From positions 62,001-126,000 of the forward strand of contig JAZKJV010008274.1 in the NCBI GenBank assembly GCA_037367405.1: DNA of 64,000 nt, written 5' to 3'. Within the stretch, counting starts at the first letter, position 1; every line of letters starts with the position of its first letter. Origin of the DNA: Ottelia alismoides. Lineage: Eukaryota > Streptophyta > Magnoliopsida > Alismatales > Hydrocharitaceae. Shown here piece by piece: positions 44,013-55,799 of the stretch. The notes beneath the pieces were generated by a model. It did no database searches, was not told the DNA's origin, and saw nothing but the letters and a program-made list of their open reading frames with translations. Made by a program: the position numbers and the translations under genes.

Positions 44013-46212
44013 TGATACCATCACCTATTTTGACTTTTTGATCCCTTCTTGGATGATCTTAACCCCTTAGAGTGTGCCCTAAGGGCTTCATGGAGGGACA
44101 ACTTCGCTGAGCAGCCATTTACAACGAGGAGGACCGACAGATTAGGAGATCCACAACCTCCGGCGAAGCACAACCGTGAGGTTCAACACTCGGCCTTCAG
44201 ATTGGTTGAGTCTATTTCCATCGCATCATTAGGTAATTCCTTAGACATATTTTCATTAACCAGTTTCAATTTCTAGTATAATTGCTCATTTACTCATAAA
44301 ATCAACAATCCCCAATTCTTGGAGCCAAGCCTCCAGGCCTAATTCCTTGTAATCCGACTGTCAACTTGCCTCGATTATCATGCCATCTCGTTCCCCCTCA
44401 TCTTCTCCACCGAGTACCTGCTTCATCCAACCTACATCCATCATGGATCTGGGATTTGGAACTCCCTCCGCCGCCTAACTTTGGAGCTCCACCTCCGTCC
44501 CGTCTCCCCCATCTTTTTGATCAACTCCCTAGTTGAGGAGATAGCACTCATGCTCAGGACTATTTTGGTTGCAAATTAGCAGGTCCAGGATGCCTCTGGA
44601 GCCTTGACGATCACCTAGAGGAGCTTGGAGCACTTCGACCTTGTTTGAGAACCTCGAGCTTCCTCACTGTCCTTGAAGCCTATCAGCACCTACGGAAGGA
44701 CCACAGCGACGTCTGGCAACTATCATATCGAAGAAAACCCACCGGAGATGTCGGCGATCGGAGGAAGAAGTAATCCCATGCACAGGTTCTTGGTTGTTCT
44801 TCAAGAAGGGCCCAGCGTTGTTAGATCGAGAACAAGGGCCCAGGTCTAATCCTAGCCCTTGGTTCTAGTTGAAGCATCGCTCAACCAAAGCCACACGAAC
44901 TGCCACGTGCCTTGCGAAGGATGGCCTGATCTGTGTGCATAAGTGGGTAAATTTCTTAGGCACTCTCCGCCTTTTTGTATTTACTAAGTAACCATGTAAC
45001 TATTGCATCCCATTTAAATTGTACTAGATAATTTGCATGCAACCCCATAAACTATCTGATATCACATTTTAGTCCTCGACCATGTCACCTCACGTGACGG
45101 CCCACGAGCTTGGGTAAATTGCATGTATAACCCTGTACCTTTTGTAATTATGTTTTAATATAAAAAGTTAGAATATCAATTATAAATTTTTGGATTATTT
45201 GCATTGTACCCCATGTGTTTATTTTTAATTGCAAATATACCCGTACCAGTTTATTATTTTTCGTGAATGTTTTCCATTTATTAAAACTAGCATCCATGTT
45301 CTGAATATTCTAGAAAATAGGGTTAAGTTCCTGCTTGTTTTTAGTTTCACATTATATTTTTAGAACAACATTTTAGGACTTTTTCATATTTTATAAAAAT
45401 AAAAAAGAAATTAAATATTCACTATTTGCTTTAAAAAATACAAAAAAGCACTAAATCTTATTTAAAATTCCAAAAAAATAATGTGTGTTTATTACAGTAT
45501 ATAGTACCCCTAGACCAAAAATCCCTAAAAATCGAAAAAGAATATGAGAAAAAAAATAAAAAAACTCCAAAATACTATAAAAATATAAAATAATTTCAAA
45601 AACCCTACAAACATTTCTCCCTGTTTTGTAATTAAATATATATATATTATAGTATACATTAAAATTGATTTGGAAATTTTTTGAAACCTTTTGTTATTTT
45701 TAAACCCGAAATCAATTCGTCATAGCTATTTAATACCTATTTTGGGATATTTTGACATTAGAAACACGTAAATATTAGCAAAAATATTTGAAAAATCACA
45801 AAATAGTAAAAAATTATAAAAAACATAAAAGCATATTTTTCCTATTTCTGACAAATTTTGTATATATTTATAAATATAATTATCCCTTAGTGTATTACAT
45901 CTCTATATATAGCAATATATAAGTTATAACATTATTTATTATTCTAATTATTTTATAATTATTTAAAAATAAAAATAAAAATTATATATATTTCATATAT
46001 ATAATTAAAAATAAAATTAATTAAAAAAAATAAATTATACATATTTAAACTCGCACATTCCTTAATTAATTATATGCATACATATATACATTTATACATA
46101 TATTATTTATATATTATTTATAAATAAGTGATATTTAGTGCTACACCGTATTGCTCCCTATGTTCGACACCCTACTCTGCTATAACTATACACATTTATT
46201 TGTAGGGTTTAT

Positions 46213-46218
46213 AATAAA
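46213..46218 (+). terminator. Candidate polyadenylation signal in C LTR
   Basis: AATAAA in TATAATAAATTTT is followed by a GT-rich stretch (GTGTGGGTTGATTGTTG, 46255-46271), as in both element A LTRs. Confidence 0.5.
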
Positions 46219-46364
46219 TTTTGATTCACACATGTTTGTTTTGCTTGATTATATTGTGTGGGTTGATTGTTGTTTTGATCGCTTGGTCTCTTGTAGGAGT
46301 CGCCTCAGCGACTTCGCTCTATGGAGTGTATGACTCTCTCCTTCGATTTAGGTGTCTTAACACA

Positions 46365-47435
46365 GCTTTATAAAGAGATGGATATGAAGATATTAAGAAG
46401 GTAGGAAGTGGACCTTCTTGCGTGATTACTGAGGAATGGATCTGACAAGGTGTATGACGATATTGGGGTCATAAATAGATACAAACCGATCGATATCGAC
46501 CTGATGAAGGTCCTTAGTGGTGTCCAAATGGAAAGGCACGAACTAGCTAGTGGAAGTAGTGTGGTCGTGCTCGTCCTTGGAAATCTCCGCTAGGTTTCAA
46601 TTAAAATGGCTAAATTCCTTGATGAAAGAAGTAAGGTCAAATTCAGCATGTGTGGTCTCTACTAAGTCTGCCCTCCGCTCTAAGGTGTCTATAGTGTAAA
46701 TACCACGGATGTCATCAATGCATCGCCACTCACTAGAAGGGGAACTCCAAGGTCTATGCTTTCCAAGTCTTCCCCACCAAAGAAGAATCCTCAGGTTTCA
46801 GAATCATCCATCAAAAAGCAAACCTCTCTGATATAAGCATCAAGGTCATAGTCCTCGAGATTGGCTAACACAGGTACACTCTCTTCAGATGTGGGTTTCA
46901 GGTCAGTATTGGGTGTAGTGATCAACACATCGCTCTCATAAGTAAAATGAAAGCGAATTTCTCCAGATCCATAATCGATAATGGCTCTCATAGAGGCGAG
47001 GAACGGTCACCCCAGGATGATTGGAGGATGCTTCGTGGGGGCGGAGGTCTCCATGGGCAATATGACAAAGTCAACAGTGAAGCTCATGCCATTAATTTGA
47101 ATGATAGTGTTCTCTAGACTACCCTTTGGTCTCTTTATTGATCCATCAGCAAACTGGCAACTCATCCCAGTCTTCTTGAGAGGCCCTAGATAAAGCAATT
47201 GTACCAATGAGAAGGGTATTATATTAATTGAAGCACCGCCATCAAGGAGAGTGTGATCACAAGAATATTTAAAGATGGTATAACTCATAAGAGGTGTGAC
47301 AGTGCTCCCTTTCTTAATGTGTGGACGGTGAGTGTTGGCGTACGCAGTGGCCATGGTAAAATTGTGACACTCAGATCTACTCCTACGCTTTCTCTTCTTG
47401 GGTTTACGAGCAGATAATTGGTTCATGGCCTAGAC
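46365..47435 (-). mobile_element. Element G: minus-strand Athila-like pol fragment
   Basis: This piece sits between the C 3' LTR and the E array and contains only protease and the following linker on the minus strand. 46365-46790 has no recognised domain. Its own gag would lie to the right, where the E array now begins with an LTR lacking its first 22 bp. Confidence 0.6.
46791..47426 (-). pseudogene. pol: Element G retropepsin-like protease
   Basis: On the minus strand a basic lead-in (KPKKRKRRSR) precedes the active-site loop TLLDGGASINIIP, which keeps the catalytic Asp and Gly. The flap-side blocks GSLENTIIQINGMSFTVDFV and HPPIILG follow. A TGA near 47006 stands where a CGA arginine codon is expected, then PFLASMRAIIDYGSGEIRF and an acidic linker continue in the same frame to 46791. 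Of the four protease-like segments in the window this has the best-preserved active site. Confidence 0.85.
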
Positions 47436-50400
47436 TCTAAAAGTTGAAAATACAGCTTTGTTCCTGAGTAATTAACTACATTTTCTCATTTAATCTGCAT
47501 TATTTTCATTCATGCAACTGTAAATATTTTCTGCATTTTAGCATGCATTTTTGCATTAAAATAAGAAGTCAAATTCCTTGTATATATTCACATGTATATT
47601 AGCTACATTTACCTATTTGTATTTATTTAATACTAACGCCAAATCCAATAAAATCAACTCTATAGTGTATATATTACTAACACTAATAAAGAAAAATATC
47701 AAAAACAATACTAACTTGTAAAATTGACCAGTAAAATCCAAATCTAAGTTTGGGATTAAGAACCTTAAAATGCACATATCTTTCTCAAACAGTGTCAAAT
47801 TTAGGTCTATTCACTTTTAAAGTAATACACATTCAAAGACCTTCAATACACATTCGTATGTGAAACTTGGGTTTCGGGCCCCTATTGTATATTATACATA
47901 TTGACTAAAATACCCTTAGATTTATCTTTTTTTTTTCTTAATTACTAAAAATCCAAAAAATAGATTAAGTTTAAATATTCCTTTCATTTTTTCGTATTTT
48001 TATTTTGATTTTTTTCTTATTTAAAAATAACAAAAAAAAAGCAAAAGATAAAAATGTGGTATTTTATATCTATAAGGTCCCCAAAATTACTTTTTATACA
48101 GATGACTTCCTTTGATTTTTGATCCTTCACGGAAGATGTATATCTCGTTGAGACGAGAAACTTTTGTGTTGACAACTTTTTTATCTAGCCTCTTTTGCTA
48201 TTTCTTTTTTATTTTTATTTACATTTAATATTTGATTTTTCTGGGAGCAACACATAGCAGCTCCTAGAGTTGCCACATGTCATCCCATTTTTTATTTATT
48301 TTCGTAATTTAATTTATTTTATTAATTCATTTGTTATTATTTTATTCATTTTAATTTTATTTATTTTAATTATTTATTTATTTACATTTATTTATTTTAA
48401 TATTTTTCTTCTATCTTTTCTCTTCCTTATATTTAGTAGCCTACTTATATTACTTTATTTTTTTATTTTTTCAACCTTTTTACTTCTGATTCCTCTACTT
48501 GTTCCCTACTCCAAGTCCCATCCAAACCACTTCCTCCACCACTCGTCCACTTTCTCCACCTCATTTCCATCTTCCCCCTCATCTTTTTTATTCCCCACAC
48601 CGACTTCATTTTTCCTCATCTGTCATTTCTTCAATTGAGAGGGAGAGACCACCAGCCCCCGAATGTTGTTGGTGACAGCTTCAGCACCCTCCGGTCGAAC
48701 AATGACGGTCGCAAAGGCGAGATCCACGAGGGTTCTCCCCCCTATCCTTGTGCATCTCTTCAGGTCACAATCAAGCTTCTCTGATTTTTCATCGAATCAG
48801 ATCGAGGCCACAATTGGAGTCCAGCATAGCTGCTCCACAAAATCCGATGAATCACAGGTAAATCTTCTACCTTTACTTTGTCATTTTTTTAATATTTATC
48901 TAACGTCGTTTATTTTTCTTATTCATTGTCATCCCTTTTTCATCATCACATTTTTTTAACCTCATACCTTTACCACCAATCATCACATAATGACCAATGT
49001 TATCATAATCATCACCTTTTTATTTTATTTTTACATTTTCCTTCTTGTTTAAAAAAATTCAAAAAAATCACAAAAAAAAAGAGAGAGAGAGGCAGCAGGT
49101 GCACGATCGCTCCCCCAGCGCCACTTCAGTCGTCCACCCCCGCACGTGACAGCTGCAGGTGCACCAGCCGCAACGTTGCCCACTCTAGCCCTCACTGTCA
49201 CCTCGCGCGCTGCACCCTCTCCCTCCGCCAGTAGCATCACAGGTGATGTCATCTCCCCTGCCCTCTAGCCGCAAGAGACCAGCCGCCAATGTGCCTTCTC
49301 CTCCAGCTCTCCACCATCTTCCCCAGCCTCCCGTGGAGGCCCTCCAGCCCGCCACCTTTGTGCCTCTCAGCCCCCCTCTCGCGGACGTTGCGTGCCTCCA
49401 AGCGGCACCAGCACCGCTCGTCGCCCACGCCACGCGTGTGTCAGGATCCTCTTGCTAATGCCACTAGTTGTGCCCCTTGATGAGCATTAATTGCTCCGTC
49501 TCCTGGACGGTCCTCCTTGCCACCCTGCGTGTTCCACCACATGGCCCCAGAACCGTTGCACCTCCCTACGCACGGTTGTAGTGTTGCGCCACCCTCCGCG
49601 CATAGTGCACGCCTTCGCCTCCTCCCATTGCACGGCTGCAGCGTCGTGCCGCCCTTACCCTAGATGCGCACCGACCACCGGAACTTCGCATGGTACCGTC
49701 GTGCCTCGCAGCCGCTTCCACCGCTCACCAGCCACTCCACCCTGTGTGTGCCTCCCCGCGGCCGTACGCGCCTCCCTCCTTGCCCATGAGCCCTCGACCC
49801 TAGGGTTCACCCACATTCTAATGGTCATTTCATTTCATTTTTTAATTTTTCATGTTTGGAAATTTTGCATATTAAACATGTAATACTTCTCTATTTGCAA
49901 AAGTACGCATGTGCACCGTTTTTGTTACTTTTTTATAATCTGTATTGCAAAGGCACCCCAGCATTTACAACTCAGTTTGGACCTCAAGGTTACATCCATT
50001 AATTTTTATCAAAAATAGCACATTCAATATAACTTAATTCTTTATCTATTGGATATTTAATTATAATTTTGTGAGCATTGAGTAATTAACTAAAATTATT
50101 TTGATGAAAATTTTGATATTTACCCGTTTCTTGTTCTGTAATTCATATTTAATTAAACATTGCTCCAAAAATTGTACGAAAATCATGTATGATGCGTCTT
50201 GTTGTGCTTTAATTATTATCCAAATTTCATAAAAGTTGGATGTGTCGTGTGTATAAAATAAATTGTTGAGTGGTTTTAGTAATGATTTTTAATTAAATCC
50301 ATGCATATTAGTTTTGTGAAATTTCAATTCTCTGAAATTGCTCATATAAACATCTTATTGAGAAAAATCCCTCTCTAGATAATTTGATTTCTTGGATTTA

Positions 50401-50836
50401 TTGAAAATTAAATACTCACATTCACTCGGTTTCCATTAAAAATCATAGTTAATTCATTTTTCATTGAAAATTTCCAAAAAAAATACAGTAGATTCATTTT
50501 GCATTCATACATTTTTTAGCTAAGTTTCATAATTTTTAGACTTGATTTGATAGTAAATTACATTTTTTTCCTTAAACTATCCTAAAATTGCATTGCATTT
50601 TAAAAATACCAAACACATGTTTTTTTGAAAACCTAGAATCTAGATCGACTAAAAATAAATCTAAGGAGAAAGCTTTCTCTCTGAGTACGACCTTGGGCTT
50701 GCCCAAGTAAAAAAAATATAATCACTTGCTTATAATTGGACTAATAATTGAAAAAGTGGTTTTTATTGATCTGAATTTATCCGACTACAACGCATTGAAA
50801 AAACCATGATTAAAAGGGTAAAATTCAAACCTTTCA
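47436..50836 (+). repeat. E-family LTR1 (22 bp missing at its start)
   Basis: It aligns along its length with LTR2 (57152-60568) but begins at the equivalent of 57174. About 22 differences in the first 210 bp by eye make it older than the element A pair. A GC-rich block at 49090-49800 encodes several short Ala/Pro/Arg-rich frames that do not match the frames of LTR2. It ends CCTTTCA, 2 nt before the primer site. Confidence 0.87.
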
Positions 50837-50838
50837 AA

Positions 50839-50856
50839 TGGTGCCATAGTCGGGGA
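50839..50856 (+). promoter_or_regulatory. Primer binding site, E copy 1
   Basis: TGGTGCCATAGTCGGGGA matches the tRNA-Asp complement at 14 of 18 positions. Three of the four differences are C-to-T or G-to-A, as expected of methylation decay. Confidence 0.75.
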
Positions 50857-52930
50857 GGCAAACTACTTAGCAACATTTTAGAAAATTATGTTTTGGTTTT
50901 CCCTTCATTCGAGTAGTCTGACCCCCGAACCCACTTATAATTATTCCATTTTCATTTATTTTATGTTTATTTATTTACATGTTTATTTGATATCTCTCTC
51001 TGACATAAATTTATCTTTTTGTGTGAGGGTTCGGTAGACTTGGAGCGGCTTTCTCGAAGTCGATGAATCTCGAAGTGCATCGGAGGCTGATGATTCGTGG
51101 ATCGAGTCGGCTGTTGAAACGGTAAGAAGTTTTGAGAAGAGGGATTTTTTTCATCTTTTGTGAAATAATTTGTAATATTTGCATATTTACAGCCGATTTC
51201 GTTTGGAATCTCACGTGTTTACCCAGACCTTGGACATTAAACCCTTCCTGGTCGTGTGGTTGATTGAATAGACTAGGATCTGGACTTGCGGCTCTTACAG
51301 CATTTACCTTGTTACTTGTGCTCGTAAAGTCTAGGACCACACATCACATTTATCAAGACGCACTTAGACCACAGAGCTATTAGTCAAGATTAAATTGTTC
51401 ATCACTCGCTAATAGAACTATTTGTCAAGGAACGGTTTTCTAGCTTGCATTCCATCTAGTATAATAATTTCAATTCAATTGTGCATCTTGCATTGTAGAG
51501 ATCTAGAGGCACTGTAAGTCTTCTTACTCAAGCATTCATCGTCATTTTCTCGATCGCATTAGCTTTTCCCGATTTCCTCTCTCGATTTTTCTATTTTAGG
51601 ATAAAGGAATTGGGACTAGATGGTAGACGTAATTGCTTATGTGGATAAACTACAGTGACAAGTAATCTCTAAAATTAGGATTGCTAATTGAATTGGACCA
51701 AAACAAATTGACTAAAATTAACCCTTGTTTGCAGGAGAGCAACCCCGTCATTGTCAGATTTACTTGCAAGTATGAGAGAGACGACACTAGGATAGAGCCC
51801 AAGCAAGTATTTTCTTACAGACTACTAGTTCTTTCTTTTTAGGCGATTAGCTACTTTTCAGTAAGGATCTACGGGTAACTGGTAAACGGTCTGGATTTCC
51901 TTAGCAGAGTGGGAGGTTTAGAGGATGCCTTAGTCCTCAAGGAACACGTAGCCGTATTTATACGATCCGTACTTACTCCTATACTAGCTGAAAGTAGGTC
52001 CAAGTCATCGTAAGAACCGGTCTAGTCTATAGGGTAGTACAAGCAGGGCTATTAGTCAAGATTAAATTGTTCATCACTCGCTAATAGAACTACTTGTATA
52101 GGAACGGTTTTCCCGCTTGTATCCCATCTAGTATAATAATTTCAATTCAGTTTTGCATCTTGCATTGTAGAGAGCTGGAGCCATTGTAACTCTTCCTACT
52201 CAAGCATTCATCATCGTTTTCTCGATCGCATCAGCTTTTTCTGATTCCCTCTCTTAATTTTTCTAACTTAGGATAAAGGAATTGGGACTGGACGGTAGAC
52301 GTAATTGCTTGTATGGATAACTACAGTGACAACTAATCTCTAAAATCTAGACTGCTAATTGAATTGGACCAAAACAATTGACTAAAATTAACCCTTGTTT
52401 GTAGGAATGCAACCCTGTCATTGTCTTATTTACTTGCAAGTGAGAGAGAGAGATACGACACTAGGATAGAGCCCAAGCAAGGATTTTCTTACAGACTACT
52501 GCTTCTTTCTTTTTAGGCAATTAGCTACTTTTCAGTGAGGATCTACGGGTAGCTGGTAAACTGTCTGGATTTCCTTAGCAGAGTGGGAGGTTTAGAGGAT
52601 GCCTTAGTCATCAAGGAACGGGTAGCTGTATTTATATGACCCGTACTTACTCCTATGATGGCTAAAAGTAGGTCCAATTAGTCGTAAGAACCGAGCCAAT
52701 CTATAAGGAAGTACATGTACCTAACAGCTCGTTAACTCTTTAAAGACTTGCATTTATCAACAACTAAAACTGACAAGATAATCCAGTCGAACCTTTACGA
52801 CCCTCACATGTTGTGTTGGTGAACTCGAGGTTTGCTCTTGTGTTTGTTTTCTGTTTATCCATGTGTGTTATCCTGTGTACTTGCACGTTTTCCACCTCCG
52901 TTCGCTTACATTCATTGATTCCTCTACAAG
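50857..52930 (+). other. E copy 1 5' UTR, with tandem duplication
   Basis: This is noncoding. It contains a candidate intron (GTAAGT at 51514 to TTTGCAG ending 51734, 221 bp, with a CTAAT word upstream of the acceptor), a 672-bp tandem duplication, and the pre-gag block at 52810-52833. The minus-strand frame 51011-51340 is also partly open in copy 2 (60783-60998) only because the copies are homologous. Confidence 0.65.
51376..52719 (+). repeat. 672-bp direct tandem duplication in E copy 1
   Basis: GCTATTAGTCAAGATTAAAT starts at 51376 and again at 52048. The two units match to about 52046 and 52719. E copy 2 has one unit only (61087 onward), so the duplication arose in copy 1 or its lineage. 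Confidence 0.88.
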
Positions 52931-55200
52931 ATGTCGAGGTACTGATCATCATATCCAGGTCACTCCTCCTCGATCATAATCTGATCATCTTAACCTTCTT
53001 ATTCCTCCTCATACCCTCACCCCGATTATGGAGTCATAACTGCTAATGACTTCTCCACTCCTTTGTATTTCTCACCTACTCCATATTTTAACACTCCGGA
53101 TCCACTTCCATCTTGGGCTGACTTTAGAGCTTGTTGGAATAAATGAATCGAATGAAGAGTAAGCCACTGCTGAGACAGATGATTGGTAGAGTTATGTGCC
53201 CCACATACTTCATTCTCATCTCAAGTAGGGACCGGACAACAATTTACATATACAGGTCCCGACTTGACCGTAGGGCAAAACAAGGTCGATCGAACAAATC
53301 GAATGGAGAGGCCAGCACATCATGATTCCCTAGACTTGATTGACTTTAGTGATCAAGCTTCCATAAACCAGCCCTGATACCAGCCATTCAAAGAGCCTAT
53401 AAGGGATTGGCCTCATTAATTTAATTTGCGAGTACCCTCTTTATTGACTCCATCATATGAGGCTCCGACCAATATCTGCCATTCAGATGGTCCATACTTG
53501 ACCCAGCATTACATGCTAGAGTCTAGGTATGTTGTATGAGACTCCAAGTTCTCAGTAGTGCCCTCTAACCGAACAGACTGCTTTAATGTTTCGTCATGAG
53601 AACTTTTTGGAGGATGACATTTCTAGGCTTATCCAGAAAAATGAATCATATAGTGCCAAGTTGAGAGATGTTTCGAACATATTGAACTCAGTTACTGCCA
53701 GCTTGGGTGTGAAAGAGGAGAACACCATGAGTAATTTTGATGTTGAAAACAGAGCGAACATTAGGGAACTGACACACTATGTACAGGTGGAGTCAATTCT
53801 GCATCCCTCTTCTACTAACCACTTACTCTCCAATCCAGAGTCTGACCATTCGTCCATCAAAAATACCAAAAACTTTGAAAATCCCAAAAATACCAAAAAT
53901 TGAAAAACCCAGAAAATCTCATAAAAATAGAAAATGAAAATGACATAAAAAAAATAGATCCTGCTTGGGGAAGCCCTTGAAGAGGAGTTGATTTTTAAGA
54001 TTCCCTATAAAGGCCATAGATCACTTCGCTGACCTCAAGAGATTTGTAAGGAGTAAATTGATTCCCAAGAGGTCGAGCAATAAGAGGATAAGGACTGAGA
54101 GGCACATAGTGTCTATGGCCACCTCCTTGGTAATGGGGAGAAAAACTAAGAGCCGAAGAGTGAAACGACTGCCTAGGGTTGAATGTGAAATCAAGTAAAC
54201 TACCTTTACCCATGTAAGAATCAATGATGACTCACCGATAAATATCCTCCCGACCTCTGTGTTTGACAACTTCAAATTCAGACCAATTAGAAAGTCGAGA
54301 GAGATCATTCAGCTGGTTGATCGATCTATCAAACAGTCGATAGGAAACATTTCAGTCATGATTACTTTCCATGGTGCTCTACTCTAGGTAGACTTCACAG
54401 TCATTGACATTGAGCACCGAGGAGAGTTTACCCAGTCTCCTATTATTCTCGAGAAGCCGTACTTAGCCTTGGCTATGGAGACAACAGATTGCGAGACTTG
54501 GGAAATCGATTTACAGCTTTGGGAGCACTCCGACCTCACCCATTCTTTGACACACTCTACTCTAAGGTGACCCACAAAGATGTTGATAGTCGTGACCATC
54601 TATAGGTAGATGAGTCTCACCTCTCTACTACACCAGAGTTACCGACTATCGAGCCGACCGTTGGTTTAGAGACTCCCCATACATCCATGACTCATGCTAC
54701 TTGCATCACCACCACTATGTCATCTTCAATAAAAGACTACAACATGAAGCTGTCAGACACGATTTTCGCAGATTGTCTTGATCGTTTTGATGATCTGACA
54801 TCTGTGACTAATAATGCCAAGCCAACTGAGATCACTAGCTCCTTCTCGAGACGTGCGCTGACCCTTTAGGAATATAATAATCTTTATGGTGACTCGTCCG
54901 ATGAGGGACCCATGGTCAGCACCGCACCACATCCTGACCTTCAAAGCAGACAACCACAACTGAATTGACCCAACCGAAAAACACGGTTGCTCCCTCCTCT
55001 AGTCGGTTATCCAGTGAGAAGAAGTCGAGAATTGATTCCTCGAGGTATTCCCCTGAATCACTCAAGGCACGCCACTCTCCTCTCCCTCTCAATGATTCTG
55101 GTTCTAGAAAACAGACTAAGAAAGTTTCCTTCAACATACCGGAGAAGGAATTTTCGGAGGTATCCTCATCGGATCCGGATGAGATGATTTATATGAGTTA
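52931..55200 (+). pseudogene. gag: E copy 1 gag/protease-like frame, broken
   Basis: ATG at 52931 reads MSRY then TGA, where copy 2 has a Trp codon (TGG to TGA). Further pieces follow: ENFLEDDISRLIQKNESYSA and VENRANIRELTHYVQVES (53586-53903), and a Lys/Asn-rich repeat of AAAATACCAAAAA type (53855-53950). Next come LKRFVRSKLIPKR and a protease-like fold at 54205-54500, with NDDSPINILPTSVFDNF in place of D-T/S-G and FTVIDIEHRGEFTQSPIILE. Weakly conserved tail frames end near 55200. No RT follows. The frame resembles the N-terminal half of Athila/Tat polyproteins only in the protease part. Confidence 0.7.
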
Positions 55201-55412
55201 ACTCAATTCGATTGTTCTTAAGCCCTATCTGAGCAAGCAGTCATGCGTCGACCCTCGTTAGACGATCCCTATACCTTGAGGTCAATTCTGATAATGACAC
55301 ATATGTATATTATCCACCTCCTCGCTCGGGAAAGAATGTTCGTCATAAACCTCTTATCCTTGTATATTCTGATAATCACTCACCTCGGCTCCATATCGTT
55401 TCATTTTATGGT

Positions 55413-55447
55413 TATACTTAGGATGATCAGATCCTAAATATAGGGGG
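55413..55447 (+). repeat. Hairpin-polypurine cassette in E copy 1
   Basis: TATACTTAGGAT (55413-55424) pairs with ATCCTAAATATA (55431-55442) except at one position, followed by five Gs. A decayed second unit (GACTTGGGAT with AAGTATAGGGGG) is at 55525-55556. Confidence 0.72.
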
Positions 55448-55647
55448 AGAGTGACTCAAGTCTCTTCATCATTTTCTATAAATTCTCCAGATCTCATCGG
55501 TTATTACATTCACTCATGTGCTAGACTTGGGATCACCATAGACAAAGTATAGGGGGATCGATGCCCATGATGTTTACATACCCATCCATTTCCCCTCTTA
55601 AACTCACCCACCCACGACTTTGATACTTTTTGTTATTTTAGCTCTCA

Positions 55648-55791
55648 TATGCTTAGCACGAGCTATGTCCTTTTCATCGCTTCTCGTGCTCTGAGGACAT
55701 AGCACATGCTAAGTATAGGGGCATGTGTATATTACATATATACTTTACCCATTGCTCGTACTTTCGCGTATTTTTGTATATATTATGCAAT
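55648..55791 (+). ncRNA. Long conserved stem-loop with competing downstream partner (E copy 1)
   Basis: TATGCTTAGCACGAGCTATG (left arm 55648-55670) pairs with GGACATAGCACATGCTAAGT (right arm 55695-55717) at 20 of 23 positions, followed by four Gs. Downstream ATTGCTCGTACTTTC (55751-55765) faces CACGAGCTAT of the left arm. Where A and C have GAGT against ACTC, E has GAGC against GCTC, a compensatory pair. Confidence 0.5.
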
Positions 55792-55799
55792 AATTACGG

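Larger units (their letters stand above)
29022..46364 (+). mobile_element. Element C: Athila-like Ty3/gypsy element with gag-pol, 5'-truncated in window, carrying solo LTR F
   Basis: The order is 5' UTR remnant (29022-30296), gag (30297-32250), protease (32700-33290), RT (33990-34760), RNase H (34830-35215), integrase (35300-36480), 3' hairpin region (36630-37075), inserted solo LTR F, 3' noncoding domain (40787-42601), polypurine tract and 3' LTR (42615 to about 46364). No chromodomain and no envelope-like frame are seen. All coding parts contain stops or frameshifts. Its 5' LTR is not in the window; the left edge is the LTR start of X. Confidence 0.85.
42615..46364 (+). repeat. 3' LTR of element C, about 3.75 kb
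   Basis: It follows the polypurine tract and starts CGATGAATCCTCATTTCATC, where the terminal T has changed to C. The layout matches A: AT-rich U3, TATA box at 44005, a GC-richer block (43790-44950), TTTGCA-CCCCATG-like words (45030-45250), AT-rich sequence, AATAAA at 46213 and the U5 hairpin at 46299. The end at about 46364 (CTTAACACA) is inferred from the distance to the hairpin in A and is uncertain. Confidence 0.78.

Noticed and set aside
48270..48638. 122-residue Phe/Leu/Ile-rich frame looking like a membrane protein
   Set aside because: It is an AT-rich pyrimidine-tract translation in the E LTR. The copy at 58125-58397 is of similar composition only through LTR homology.
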